Assembly (NCBI RefSeq): GCF_026540895.1
Contig: NZ_JALNUR010000028.1
Location: 1 to 39,304 of the forward strand
Source of the DNA: Sphingomonas sp. GM_Shp_1
GTDB lineage: Bacteria; Pseudomonadota; Alphaproteobacteria; Sphingomonadales; Sphingomonadaceae
DNA length: 39,304 nt
Direction: 5' to 3'
Part shown: piece by piece, positions 25,668-32,628 of the stretch
Layout of the letters: each line of letters opens with the position of its first letter
How positions within the stretch are numbered: position 1 is the stretch's first letter
Notes under the pieces: model-generated
Databases searched by the model: none
Told to the model about the DNA's origin: nothing
What the model saw: the letters and a program-made list of their open reading frames with translations, nothing else
Program-made: the position numbers and the translations under genes

Positions 25668-27206
25668 CTAAGCCCGCATCGCCGCCACCAAATCCCCGTG
25701 GCTCGGCAGGTCTGCAACCGCCCGCTCCCCGAAGAACTGGAGTTTGCGGAACAACCGCTCCGCCTCACCCGACACGGGCGACGACGACCGGCCGTCCTCA
25801 TCGGCGAAACCCATGCCGTAGAGGATGTATTGATAGTTGAAATAGGCGAAGCTCTCGACATCCAGCGTGAAGTCGAACCGCCCCGGCGGCCTGTAGCGCC
25901 ACTGCTCCAGCAGATCGCGCAGCCGGTCGGAGATCGATGCCGCATCGCCATTGTCCCGCCAGAAGGGCTCGTCCCGCCGGCTGAGACAGTAATGGAGCTT
26001 CAGGAAATCGGTGATCGTCTGATAGCGCGCCGTCATCAGCGCGTTGAACCTGGCGGCGGGTGCGGCGATGGGGCCGTGATGCGGGAAGAGTTCGGCCAGC
26101 ATCGCCACCGCCGCTTCGATCAGGACGATGCCGGTCGACTCCAGCGGCTCCAGAAACCCACCGGCCAGCCCGATCGCGACGCAATTGCCGATCCAGGGCC
26201 GCCGCCGATAGCCGGGCTCGAAGGTCAGCAGACGTGGCTCGACCGCCTCCGGCTCGCGCCCCAGATAGGCGGCCAGCGTCCGCAGCGCGCGATCGTCGTC
26301 CATATGCGCGTCGGAATAGACCGTGCCGATCCCCCGCCCCTGCGCCAGCCCAATGTCCCAGGTCCACCCCGCCGGATGCGCGGTGGCGACGGTCATGGTG
26401 GGCAGGCCGTCCGCCGCCCCCTCATCATAGGGCAGACGACAGGCGAGCGCGCGGTTGGTGAACAGCTGATCCCGAACCGACACCAGTTCCTCGCCCAGCA
26501 CACCGCCGATCAACTCGGCCCGCTGACCGGTGCAATCGACATAGAGGTCCGCCGTCAACGCGCCGTGCCGGTCGGTCAGCACATGGTCGATCGCACCGCC
26601 CTCGTCGCGCACCGCCCCGATCAACCGCCCATGCAGATGACGGACACCCAGGGTGACGCCATGCTCCGCCAGCAACTCGACCAGCCGGTGCGCGTCGAAA
26701 TGATAGGCATAGCTCAGCGGCCCGTCGAAGGCCCCCTCACCCGCCTGTTTAGGCCCGCGCCCGGCGGCGGCGACGCGGTGCTGGATCGTCACCGCCTCGG
26801 CAAAGGGCGGGCGCGTGGCGGAATCCTGCGCCAGCCAATGCGCGACCAGGTCGATGCCGTCCGCCTGAAAGGGCGGCTCGAACGGATGCCAATAACGATG
26901 CCGCCCTTCGGATGACGGGGCGTGACGCCAGTCGTCGAACCTGATGCCCTGCTTGAAGGTCGCACCCGCCGCGCGGATGAAATGCGCTTCGTCGATCCCC
27001 AGAAAGCGTAACGTTTGCCGCATCGTCGGGAACGCCCCCTCGCCGACGCCGATCGTGCCGATCTCCGGCGCTTCGAGCAAAGTGATGGTCACGCCCGGCC
27101 GTCCGCCCAGATAACGGGCCAGATAGGCGGCGGTCAGCCAGCCCGCCGTCCCACCGCCCACGATCAGGATCGACCGGCCACCCTCTCCGCCCGCTTGCCC
27201 GTTCAT
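25668..27206 (-). CDS. Flavin-dependent halogenase-like protein (Trp_halogenase family)
   Basis: A 512-residue flavoprotein of the tryptophan-halogenase family. The FAD motif is VGGGTAGWLTA (residues 16-26). K85 in ATFKQGIRF corresponds to the lysine thought to guide hypohalous acid, and FLEPLESTGI holds the conserved glutamate. The WxWxIP signature appears as WTWDIG, so the terminal proline is missing. Sphingomonads carry several such proteins without known substrates. ATG 27206 is 5 nt after the toxin-gene stop; a GAGGAT ribosome site lies inside the toxin gene. No biosynthetic cluster adjoins it, so halogenation of free tryptophan is not implied. Confidence 0.85.
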   Translation of the reverse strand: MNGQAGGEGGRSILIVGGGTAGWLTAAYLARYLGGRPGVTITLLEAPEIGTIGVGEGAFPTMRQTLRFLGIDEAHFIRAAGATFKQGIRFDDWRHAPSSEGRHRYWHPFEPPFQADGIDLVAHWLAQDSATRPPFAEAVTIQHRVAAAGRGPKQAGEGAFDGPLSYAYHFDAHRLVELLAEHGVTLGVRHLHGRLIGAVRDEGGAIDHVLTDRHGALTADLYVDCTGQRAELIGGVLGEELVSVRDQLFTNRALACRLPYDEGAADGLPTMTVATAHPAGWTWDIGLAQGRGIGTVYSDAHMDDDRALRTLAAYLGREPEAVEPRLLTFEPGYRRRPWIGNCVAIGLAGGFLEPLESTGIVLIEAAVAMLAELFPHHGPIAAPAARFNALMTARYQTITDFLKLHYCLSRRDEPFWRDNGDAASISDRLRDLLEQWRYRPPGRFDFTLDVESFAYFNYQYILYGMGFADEDGRSSSPVSGEAERLFRKLQFFGERAVADLPSHGDLVAAMRA

Positions 27207-27211
27207 CACGA

Positions 27212-27691
27212 TCACATCCTCACGAACAGGTTGCGGAACCAGGGCGACCCGCCCCGCGTCGCCTGCCGCCAGTCCTCGCCCGTGTCGTCGGCGACGAAAC
27301 CCCACGGACAGAACAGCTTGGGCCGTCCCGCCTTATAGGCCGAGACATGCCGCGTGACGAGGGTCAGGCCATGGACGAGCGCCGTCGCCACCAACAGCGC
27401 ATCGCGCGTCGTCGCATAGCCGAGCCCGGCGGAGCGTCGCACCACATCGGCATCGACCGGCAGGATCCGCCCCTCGAACGCGGGCAGGACGCGGTCGGCG
27501 ATCCAGTCGCCCCCAGCCGCCGCCCCTTTGCGCGAGGGCGGCCCTTCGTCCTGTAGGTCGAGCAGGGAGATCGCCGACAGGAACAGTTCGTGACGTGGCA
27601 CCCCGCCTGCCCACTCGATCAATCCGGCATCCGCCGTGCCGCCGCGTGCGCCGCGCAACTCGGCCACCACCATGGCATCGAGCAGATACAT
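27212..27691 (-). CDS. PIN-domain toxin, VapC-like, with C-terminal extension
   Basis: A 159-residue PIN-domain protein, expected to be an RNase toxin. D5 (MYLLD) and D97 (TRDALLVATALVHGL) match catalytic acids. The usual second acid, Glu in a TLxEL-type motif, is D45 in SLLDLQ. The usual DTN is DAM, and the late VTRN appears as VTRH. After the family's normal LxxPW end (CPW, residue 130) there are 29 extra residues rich in Trp, Arg and Asp. Its ATG overlaps the antitoxin stop by one base (TGATG). The next gene, the halogenase, starts 5 nt beyond. Confidence 0.82.
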   Translation of the reverse strand: MYLLDAMVVAELRGARGGTADAGLIEWAGGVPRHELFLSAISLLDLQDEGPPSRKGAAAGGDWIADRVLPAFEGRILPVDADVVRRSAGLGYATTRDALLVATALVHGLTLVTRHVSAYKAGRPKLFCPWGFVADDTGEDWRQATRGGSPWFRNLFVRM

Positions 27692-27927
27692 CAGCGCGCC
27701 CGGTCCCAGTCGCGCGGCGACGCAGCCCCTTCGGCGAGCGACGCCTGATCATCCGCGAGCAGATCGACGATCGACTCGCTCTGTCCGGCGAGTTGCCGGA
27801 ACGCGCCGATCCCGAGCAGCACATGGGTCGGCTTGCCCCGGTCGGTGATGAACACCGGCTCGATTCGCGCGAGCCGCTTGGCGCGGCTGACATCCTGGTT
27901 GAACTCGCGACTGGTGAGCGTCTTCAT
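27691..27927 (-). CDS. Phd/YefM-type antitoxin
   Basis: A 78-residue antitoxin. The N-terminal DNA-binding domain MKTLTSREFNQDVSRAKRLA and VFITDRGKPTHVLLGI is typical of Phd/YefM proteins (VPVxITxRGxPxxVLL pattern). The C-terminal acidic helix (ESIVDLLADDQASLAEGA) would wrap the toxin. The start is ATG 27927; the longer frame is not credible. It precedes and overlaps the PIN toxin gene. A perfect palindrome 36 bp upstream is the likely operator for autoregulation by the complex. Confidence 0.88.
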   Translation of the reverse strand: MKTLTSREFNQDVSRAKRLARIEPVFITDRGKPTHVLLGIGAFRQLAGQSESIVDLLADDQASLAEGAASPRDWDRAR

Positions 27928-27962
27928 GGCACCTCCGGCCGGGTGAGAAGGCTGTGAATTAT

Positions 27963-27978
27963 GTAGGTACGTACCTAC
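27963..27978. promoter_or_regulatory. Perfect 16-bp palindrome GTAGGTACGTACCTAC, likely antitoxin operator
   Basis: The sequence is its own reverse complement over all 16 bases. It begins 36 bp before the antitoxin ATG, in the intergenic region shared with the divergent antiporter gene. Toxin-antitoxin complexes of this type commonly bind such palindromes in their promoter. Control of the antiporter from the same site is possible but unproved. Confidence 0.7.
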
Positions 27979-28123
27979 CCTGTAGCATGCTGAACACGAT
28001 TTGCCACGCGTGCCGGGAAATCGTGCGGGAGCCGCCGAAATCCGGTTGCAGGATCGGCGCGATTGCCCCGCTATCCGATGGTCACGCTCGTCCATAAGAG
28101 CGTGGTGGGGGGATCAGCATCAG

Positions 28124-29485
28124 ATGAACGACGCCATCGACAGTTTCTGGCATAGCGCGAGCGGCATCCTGTCGCCGCATGGGCCCGCCACCGCCGGAGC
28201 CGCGGCCAGCTATGCGCCGGGCGATTATAGCATCCATTTCTTCCTGCAATTGGCGGTGATCCTGTTCGCCTGCCGTATCGTCGGCTGGTTCGGACAGCGT
28301 TTCCTGGCGCAGCCGCCGGTGGTGGGCGAGATGATCGCGGGCGTGATCCTGGGCCCATCGCTGCTCGGGATGTTCTTCCCCGACCTTCAGGGTGCGCTGT
28401 TCCCCAAGGAGACACGCAACGTGCTTTATGCGGGCGCACAACTGGGGGTGGCGCTTTACATGTTCCTGGTCGGCCTGACCCTGCGGCTCGACCATTTCGC
28501 GTCCAAGGCGCGCTCCGCCTTGGCCGTGTCCGCGTCGGGGGTCATCGCGCCCTTCCTGATCGCGGTGGCGATCACCCCGATGCTGCTGACCGTGCCGGGA
28601 CTGTTCGCGCCGGGGATCAGCCAGGCCAATGCGACATTGTTCCTGGGGGCGTGCATCGCGTTGACCGCCTTTCCGATGCTCGCGCGCATCATCAACGAGC
28701 GAGGGCTGGCCAATAGCCCGCTCGGGACCCTGTCGCTGGCGGCGGGCGCGTTCGACGATGCCGCGTCCTGGTGCGTGCTGGCGGTGGTGCTGGCGACCTT
28801 CGGCGGGGGCAGCGGGATCGCGATCCTGGCGATCGGCGGCGCGTTCCTCTATGTCGGCTTCCTCGTCCTGTTCGGCCGCCGCATCCTGGCGCCGCTGGGC
28901 CGCGCGGTGGAGGCGCGGGGCGAGATGAGCATGAACGTGCTCGCGATCACGCTGATGGCCTTCTGCACCTCTGCCTTCATCATGGACGCGATCGGCGTGC
29001 ATGGCATTTTCGGCGGCTTCATCCTGGGCGTGTTCATGCCGCGCGGCCTGTTCGTCGCCGAGTTGAAGAAGAAGGTCGAGCCGCTGGCGGTCGTCCTGCT
29101 GCTGCCGATGTTCTTCACCTATTCGGGGCTGAACACGCGGATGGACATGGTCAATTCGGCCTCGCTGCTGGTGATCGCGCTCGGCATCCTGGCCGCATCG
29201 ATCGCGGCGAAGTTCGGCGCCTGCTATCTGGCGGCGCGCATGTGCGGCGAGGACAACAGGACCGCGATGGGCATCGGCGCGCTGATGAACTCGCGGGGCC
29301 TGATGGAGCTCATCATCATCAATATCGGGCTGCAAAAGGGCATTATCGGCCCGACGCTCTTCTCGATGCTGGTGCTGATGGCGATCGTCACGACGATGAT
29401 GGCCAGCCCGTTGTTCGAATATGTCTATGGCCGCAAGGCGCGGTTGATGGACGAGATGGAGACGATGAAGACCGTCTCGGCGTAA
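28124..29485 (+). CDS. Cation:proton antiporter, CPA2 (KefB-like) membrane domain
   Basis: A 453-residue inner-membrane transporter with about twelve to thirteen hydrophobic helices. Family features: QPPVVGEMIAGVILGPSLLG in TM2, YMFLVGLTLRLDHF, the ion-binding region AAGAFDDAASWCVLAVV (tandem Asp) and ALMNSRGLMELIIINIGL. It ends without a TrkA-N/RCK domain, so it is the bare antiporter type that exchanges Na+ or K+ for H+. ATG 28124 has a G-rich site (GGGGGGAT) upstream. It is divergent from the toxin-antitoxin operon and ends at a convergent junction. Confidence 0.92.
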   Translation: MNDAIDSFWHSASGILSPHGPATAGAAASYAPGDYSIHFFLQLAVILFACRIVGWFGQRFLAQPPVVGEMIAGVILGPSLLGMFFPDLQGALFPKETRNVLYAGAQLGVALYMFLVGLTLRLDHFASKARSALAVSASGVIAPFLIAVAITPMLLTVPGLFAPGISQANATLFLGACIALTAFPMLARIINERGLANSPLGTLSLAAGAFDDAASWCVLAVVLATFGGGSGIAILAIGGAFLYVGFLVLFGRRILAPLGRAVEARGEMSMNVLAITLMAFCTSAFIMDAIGVHGIFGGFILGVFMPRGLFVAELKKKVEPLAVVLLLPMFFTYSGLNTRMDMVNSASLLVIALGILAASIAAKFGACYLAARMCGEDNRTAMGIGALMNSRGLMELIIINIGLQKGIIGPTLFSMLVLMAIVTTMMASPLFEYVYGRKARLMDEMETMKTVSA

Positions 29486-29545
29486 GGGATTGAGGGTTTT
29501 CACGCGAAGCCGCGATGTTGCGAAGAATGGCTCCTCAAGCATGCG

Positions 29546-29741
29546 CCCTCGCCCCTCTCTTGGGGGGAAAGGGTTGCGCAGACTAGGTCTTTGCGTGAGA
29601 AAAGGCCTAGTCGGAGTTGGGTGAGGGGTGTGCGCTCAAAGAGCGCGCGAGCCTTCGGCTCGCTCAACCCCTCACCCAAGCTGCGCTAGCCAGCATAGCT
29701 GGCAGGCTCCGCTAACCCTCTCCCCTGTCCAGGGGAGAGGG
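29546..29741 (-). repeat. Multi-hairpin dispersed repeat, copy B
   Basis: This is the reverse-oriented partner of the element at 18382-18576, with the same order of hairpins. Stems stay paired where loops differ (for example GCCAGC-TAT-GCTGGC here, GCCAGC-TT-GCTGGC there). It lies in the 471-bp gap (29486-29956) between the convergent antiporter and PEP-CTERM genes. Apart from this element and the terminator at 29889-29915, that gap shows no gene. Confidence 0.85.
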
Positions 29742-29888
29742 ATTAGGGTGCCCTCGTGAATCCAGGCCCGTTTGACGAGTACCTCGCTTGCATATTGCGC
29801 CGAAGCGATCGTCGGCAAAGGCCTTACCCCCCCTCTGCCTAACGTGGCACAGGCCGAAAGCCCCCCACGCTCCGGGAACGCCGCCCAT

Positions 29889-29915
29889 GAAAAAGGGCGA
29901 CCGAAGCCGCCCTTT
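29889..29915 (-). terminator. Intrinsic terminator of the PEP-CTERM gene
   Basis: On the minus strand the stem AAAGGGCG/CGCCCTTT (29892-29899 with 29908-29915) is followed by TTTTT. It lies 42 bp after the stop of the gene ending at 29957. Confidence 0.8.
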
Positions 29916-29956
29916 CCCATCCGCCGGCCCGAAACGACCGGCGAAGAACAGTCCGA

Positions 29957-30619
29957 TCAGGCCGCCTTCTTGCGACGACGGCGCGAGGCCGCGATCAGGC
30001 CGCCGATGCCGGCGCCGAACAGGGTCAGCGTGGCGGGCTCGGGAACCGAGGTCGGGGCGGTGTTGAAGAACGACACATTGTCCAGCTCGAACGCGGTGTT
30101 GCCCGAAGCGAACTTGAGGCCGCCGATCTTCTGACCCGTCAGGCTGTCCAGCGTGTAGGTGACATACTGGTTGTACTTGGGGTCGTTATAATAGCTGCCC
30201 GGCGCATTCGCGCCCGGAGCCGCGAAGTCGAGGCCGGTGATGGTCTTCAGGACATTGCCCGCCAGGTCGAGCACCGACAGCGTGTTGTACGTGTCGGCCG
30301 AACCCCAATAGAGGCTGACGCCGTCAAAGCCCTGCTTGCCGGTCTTCAGCGTGGCTTCCTGGCCGCCATTGACCATCAGATACTGGGTCGTGTCGCCCAG
30401 CGGCTGGCTCCAGCCATTGGCCGAGCCGGTGACCAGCTGGCCACCCGTCAGGGAGAAGCCGTTGGGCAGGCTGTTGCCGTTGAAGTCGACCGTCACCGAG
30501 CCCGCGCGCGGGGTCTGGTCGCCCGCTACCGAGGTCAGCGTGTCCGCGCCCGCCGCCGTCGCGACCAGCGCACCGGCCACGACGCCCGCCACCGTGATCA
30601 TCTTTGCGAAACCTGCCAT
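29957..30619 (-). CDS. PEP-CTERM sorting-domain protein
   Basis: A 220-residue exported protein: signal peptide (MITVAGVVAGALVATAAGA), a beta-rich body with FDGVSLYWGSADTYNTLSVLDLAG, and a C-terminal PEP-CTERM signal (VPEPATLTLFGAGIGGLIA plus an RRRRKK tail). Such proteins are cut by an exosortase and delivered to the cell surface; no exosortase gene is in the window. ATG 30619 has GGGAG 7 nt upstream. The body is paralogous to the next gene (both share LPNGFSL, YVTYTLD, GQ(K/R)IGGL and FE(L/V)D(N/D)(V/I)SFF). Confidence 0.9.
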   Translation of the reverse strand: MAGFAKMITVAGVVAGALVATAAGADTLTSVAGDQTPRAGSVTVDFNGNSLPNGFSLTGGQLVTGSANGWSQPLGDTTQYLMVNGGQEATLKTGKQGFDGVSLYWGSADTYNTLSVLDLAGNVLKTITGLDFAAPGANAPGSYYNDPKYNQYVTYTLDSLTGQKIGGLKFASGNTAFELDNVSFFNTAPTSVPEPATLTLFGAGIGGLIAASRRRRKKAA

Positions 30620-30712
30620 CGTCGTTCTCCCTGTTATGCCGTCAAAAACCGATCCGGTTCGTGCCGGTGGAGGGTGAGAGGCTGTCGTTCCGCCACCCGA
30701 TCACCGTTGATG

Positions 30713-30741
30713 CCGTTCCGATACGGATCATATCGGAACGG
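30713..30741. promoter_or_regulatory. 11-bp hairpin between the PEP-CTERM paralogues
   Basis: CCGTTCCGATA (30713-30723) pairs fully with TATCGGAACGG (30731-30741) around a 7-nt loop. It lies just after the upstream paralogue's stop (30755). There is no T tract, so it may be a terminator without U-run, a processing hairpin that sets relative expression, or an operator for the downstream gene. Confidence 0.5.
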
Positions 30742-30754
30742 GGTACTCGAAAAC

Positions 30755-31432
30755 TCAGGCCGCCTGCCGCCGACGCCGCCGGGCCACCCCGACAAGCCCC
30801 GCCAGACCCGCGCCGAACAAGGCGATCGACGCCGGTTCGGGCACCGAAGTGGGCGTCGCTCCGAAGAACGAGATGTCGTCCACTTCGAAGGCGAAACCCT
30901 GCGAATTGGGCGACGAGAAACGAAGGCCGCCGATCCGCTGACCCGTGGAGGGATCGAGCGTGTAGGTGACGTACCGGTTGTTGCTCGAAAACAGCCCGCC
31001 GGATACGTCCGTCCCGGTCAGCGTGCGGATCACCTGACCCACGGTGTCCAGGATATCCAACCGGTTCTCGTTGTCGATCGAACCCCAGTTCAGCGCGATG
31101 CCGCCATAGCCGAAATTCTTGTCGGCATTCAGCGTCGTCGTGGCGTTCGGCATCGTCACCAGGAACTTGGTATTGTCCCCGGCAGGCGACAGATAGGCCC
31201 AGTTGGACCCGCCCCAGGTCGACTCCGTTGCGATCTGGCCGCCCTGCAACGAGAAGCCGTTGGGCAGTCCGTTATTGAAATCGACCACCGTCGATCCCGC
31301 GGGCGGGGTCGCCTGCTTGCTATAGTCGTCATTGGCGACGGAGGTGACCGTTCCCGGCGCGGCCTGAGCCGACGTCGCACATGCGAACGCCCCAACGGCC
31401 GTCAACAGGAACATCTTTACCTTCGGCATCAT
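30755..31432 (-). CDS. PEP-CTERM sorting-domain protein, paralogue
   Basis: A 225-residue protein with a signal peptide (MFLLTAVGAFACATSAQAA), a body similar to the neighbouring gene product (FGYGGIALNWGSIDNENRLDILD), and a PEP-CTERM tail (VPEPASIALFGAGLAGLVG plus RRRRR). Two adjacent ATGs at 31432 and 31429 follow AAGGG; the frame to 31483 adds sequence before the signal and is unlikely. The pair seems to have arisen by tandem duplication followed by strong divergence. Confidence 0.88.
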   Translation of the reverse strand: MMPKVKMFLLTAVGAFACATSAQAAPGTVTSVANDDYSKQATPPAGSTVVDFNNGLPNGFSLQGGQIATESTWGGSNWAYLSPAGDNTKFLVTMPNATTTLNADKNFGYGGIALNWGSIDNENRLDILDTVGQVIRTLTGTDVSGGLFSSNNRYVTYTLDPSTGQRIGGLRFSSPNSQGFAFEVDDISFFGATPTSVPEPASIALFGAGLAGLVGVARRRRRQAA

Positions 31433-31669
31433 CAACCCTTCGGAATTCAGAATGGAGCATGTCATATGCTGCTCTGCTACCAACTTATATCGTTGCGAGG
31501 ATCATAATCGCACCCGGTAAAAATTCCGACAATATGCTGCATATTCATTAGTTTACTGGATTTTGTTCCAAGATAAGACAGGCATTCGGCGCACGGCGGC
31601 GGCCTTTACGCTATGTCAATGCGAATCGCGCGATAGGGATCGCGAACTGGAATCTGGCAGGAACGACAC

Positions 31670-32305
31670 ATGAAACGCCGCAAGCTCCTCGTCATAGCGG
31701 GCATTCTGCTCGTCCTGGTCATCCTGGCCTTCATCGCCTCAGCGCTGCTGCGGCGCCCTGCCGAAAAGCCCGCCGCCACGCCGGTCTTCGTCGAGCGCCC
31801 CACCCCCGCCGCCGATCCCACCGTGGCGCAGGCCGCCGCGAAGAAGGCGCCGACCGATGCCGCCGCGCAAAAGGAACTGGGCGACGCGCTGCTCGCCAAG
31901 CGCCGCTTCGACGAGGCCGCCACCGCCTATCGCGCATCGCTGGCGATCAATCCCAACCAGTCGACCGCCTGGTCGGCGCTGGGCGAAACGCTGATGCAGA
32001 CCACCAAGTCCAATGGCGTCGGCCTGCCGACCGAAGCCGCCGAGGCGTTCCGCAAGGCGCTGGCGCTCGATCCGCGTGACGCGCGGGCGCGCTTCTATTT
32101 CGCGATGGAGAAGGATTTCAAAGGCCAGCATGACGAGGCCATGGGCGAATGGTTGCAATTGCTGCGCGAGGTTCCGGCGGGCTCGGATGCTGACGAGGCG
32201 ATCCGCACCACCCTGGCGGCGTCGATCAAGCGCAATATCCAATTGATCCGCCAGGCCGCCGACGAAGCGGGCCGGGTCCAGCCCCGGTATAAATCGGCCA
32301 ACTGA
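31670..32305 (+). CDS. TPR protein with N-terminal membrane anchor
   Basis: A 211-residue protein: one N-terminal membrane helix (LLVIAGILLVLVILAFIASALL, residues ~6-27, given approximately), a Pro/Ala-rich linker, then tetratricopeptide repeats (about 62-150) with AAQKELGDALLAKRRFDEAATAY and ALDPRDARARFYFA. This layout recalls the C-terminal TPR part of CcmI/CycH, the apocytochrome c chaperone, but no other ccm gene is adjacent, so the role is open. ATG 31670 has AGGA 8 nt upstream. A strong intrinsic terminator follows. Confidence 0.82.
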   Translation: MKRRKLLVIAGILLVLVILAFIASALLRRPAEKPAATPVFVERPTPAADPTVAQAAAKKAPTDAAAQKELGDALLAKRRFDEAATAYRASLAINPNQSTAWSALGETLMQTTKSNGVGLPTEAAEAFRKALALDPRDARARFYFAMEKDFKGQHDEAMGEWLQLLREVPAGSDADEAIRTTLAASIKRNIQLIRQAADEAGRVQPRYKSAN

Positions 32306-32325
32306 CCTACGGCGTTTCCAATCCG

Positions 32326-32363
32326 AAAGGGCGCGGACGGCCAGGGCGGTCCGCGCCCTTTTT
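32326..32363 (+). terminator. Intrinsic terminator of the TPR gene
   Basis: AAGGGCGCGGAC (32327-32338) pairs with GTCCGCGCCCTT (32349-32360) to give a 12-bp stem running into TTTTT. It lies about 20 bp after the TPR stop codon. The rest of 32306-32628 contains only the upstream region of the GH9 gene. Confidence 0.9.
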
Positions 32364-32602
32364 CATGCCTTGGCCCCCGTGCCCATCCCCACCAGCTATG
32401 TGAGCGTTACATTCCCATCGACTCCGGGGAGGACGCGCCGATCACCGCCGCATCATAACCCAAAGCAAACACATCATTTTATCGTTGTTTAATCCGCGCC
32501 ATTGGCACAGATTGCCGACAAGCGGAGGCGGACACCGTCCCGTTGGCGTGGCAGGACGAGCCCAGCATCGACCCGGTGTGACGGCCTTTCCTCCATAAGA
32601 AA

Positions 32603-32618
32603 ATGATAGCGCTACTAT
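32603..32618. promoter_or_regulatory. LacI-type operator candidate (TAGCGCTA core)
   Basis: ATGATAGCGCTACTAT has the perfect 8-bp core TAGCGCTA and outer matching AT/AT ends. It lies about 10 bp before the GH9 start. Cores of this kind are typical of LacI-family sugar regulators in proteobacteria that use polysaccharides. No lacI-type gene is in the window. Confidence 0.5.
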
Positions 32619-32628
32619 AGGAGGGGTT

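Noticed and set aside
25668..27206. Calling the flavoprotein a true tryptophan halogenase of a natural-product cluster
   Set aside because: No biosynthetic genes surround it, and the WxWxIP motif lacks its proline. Only the family name is supported.
29957..31432. An exosortase locus next to the PEP-CTERM genes
   Set aside because: No multi-pass protein with an exosortase signature is in the window; the neighbours are an antiporter and a TPR protein.
31670..32305. ccmI/cycH cytochrome c biogenesis gene
   Set aside because: The membrane anchor plus TPR layout is similar, but there are no other ccm genes and the length is short. Left as a TPR protein.
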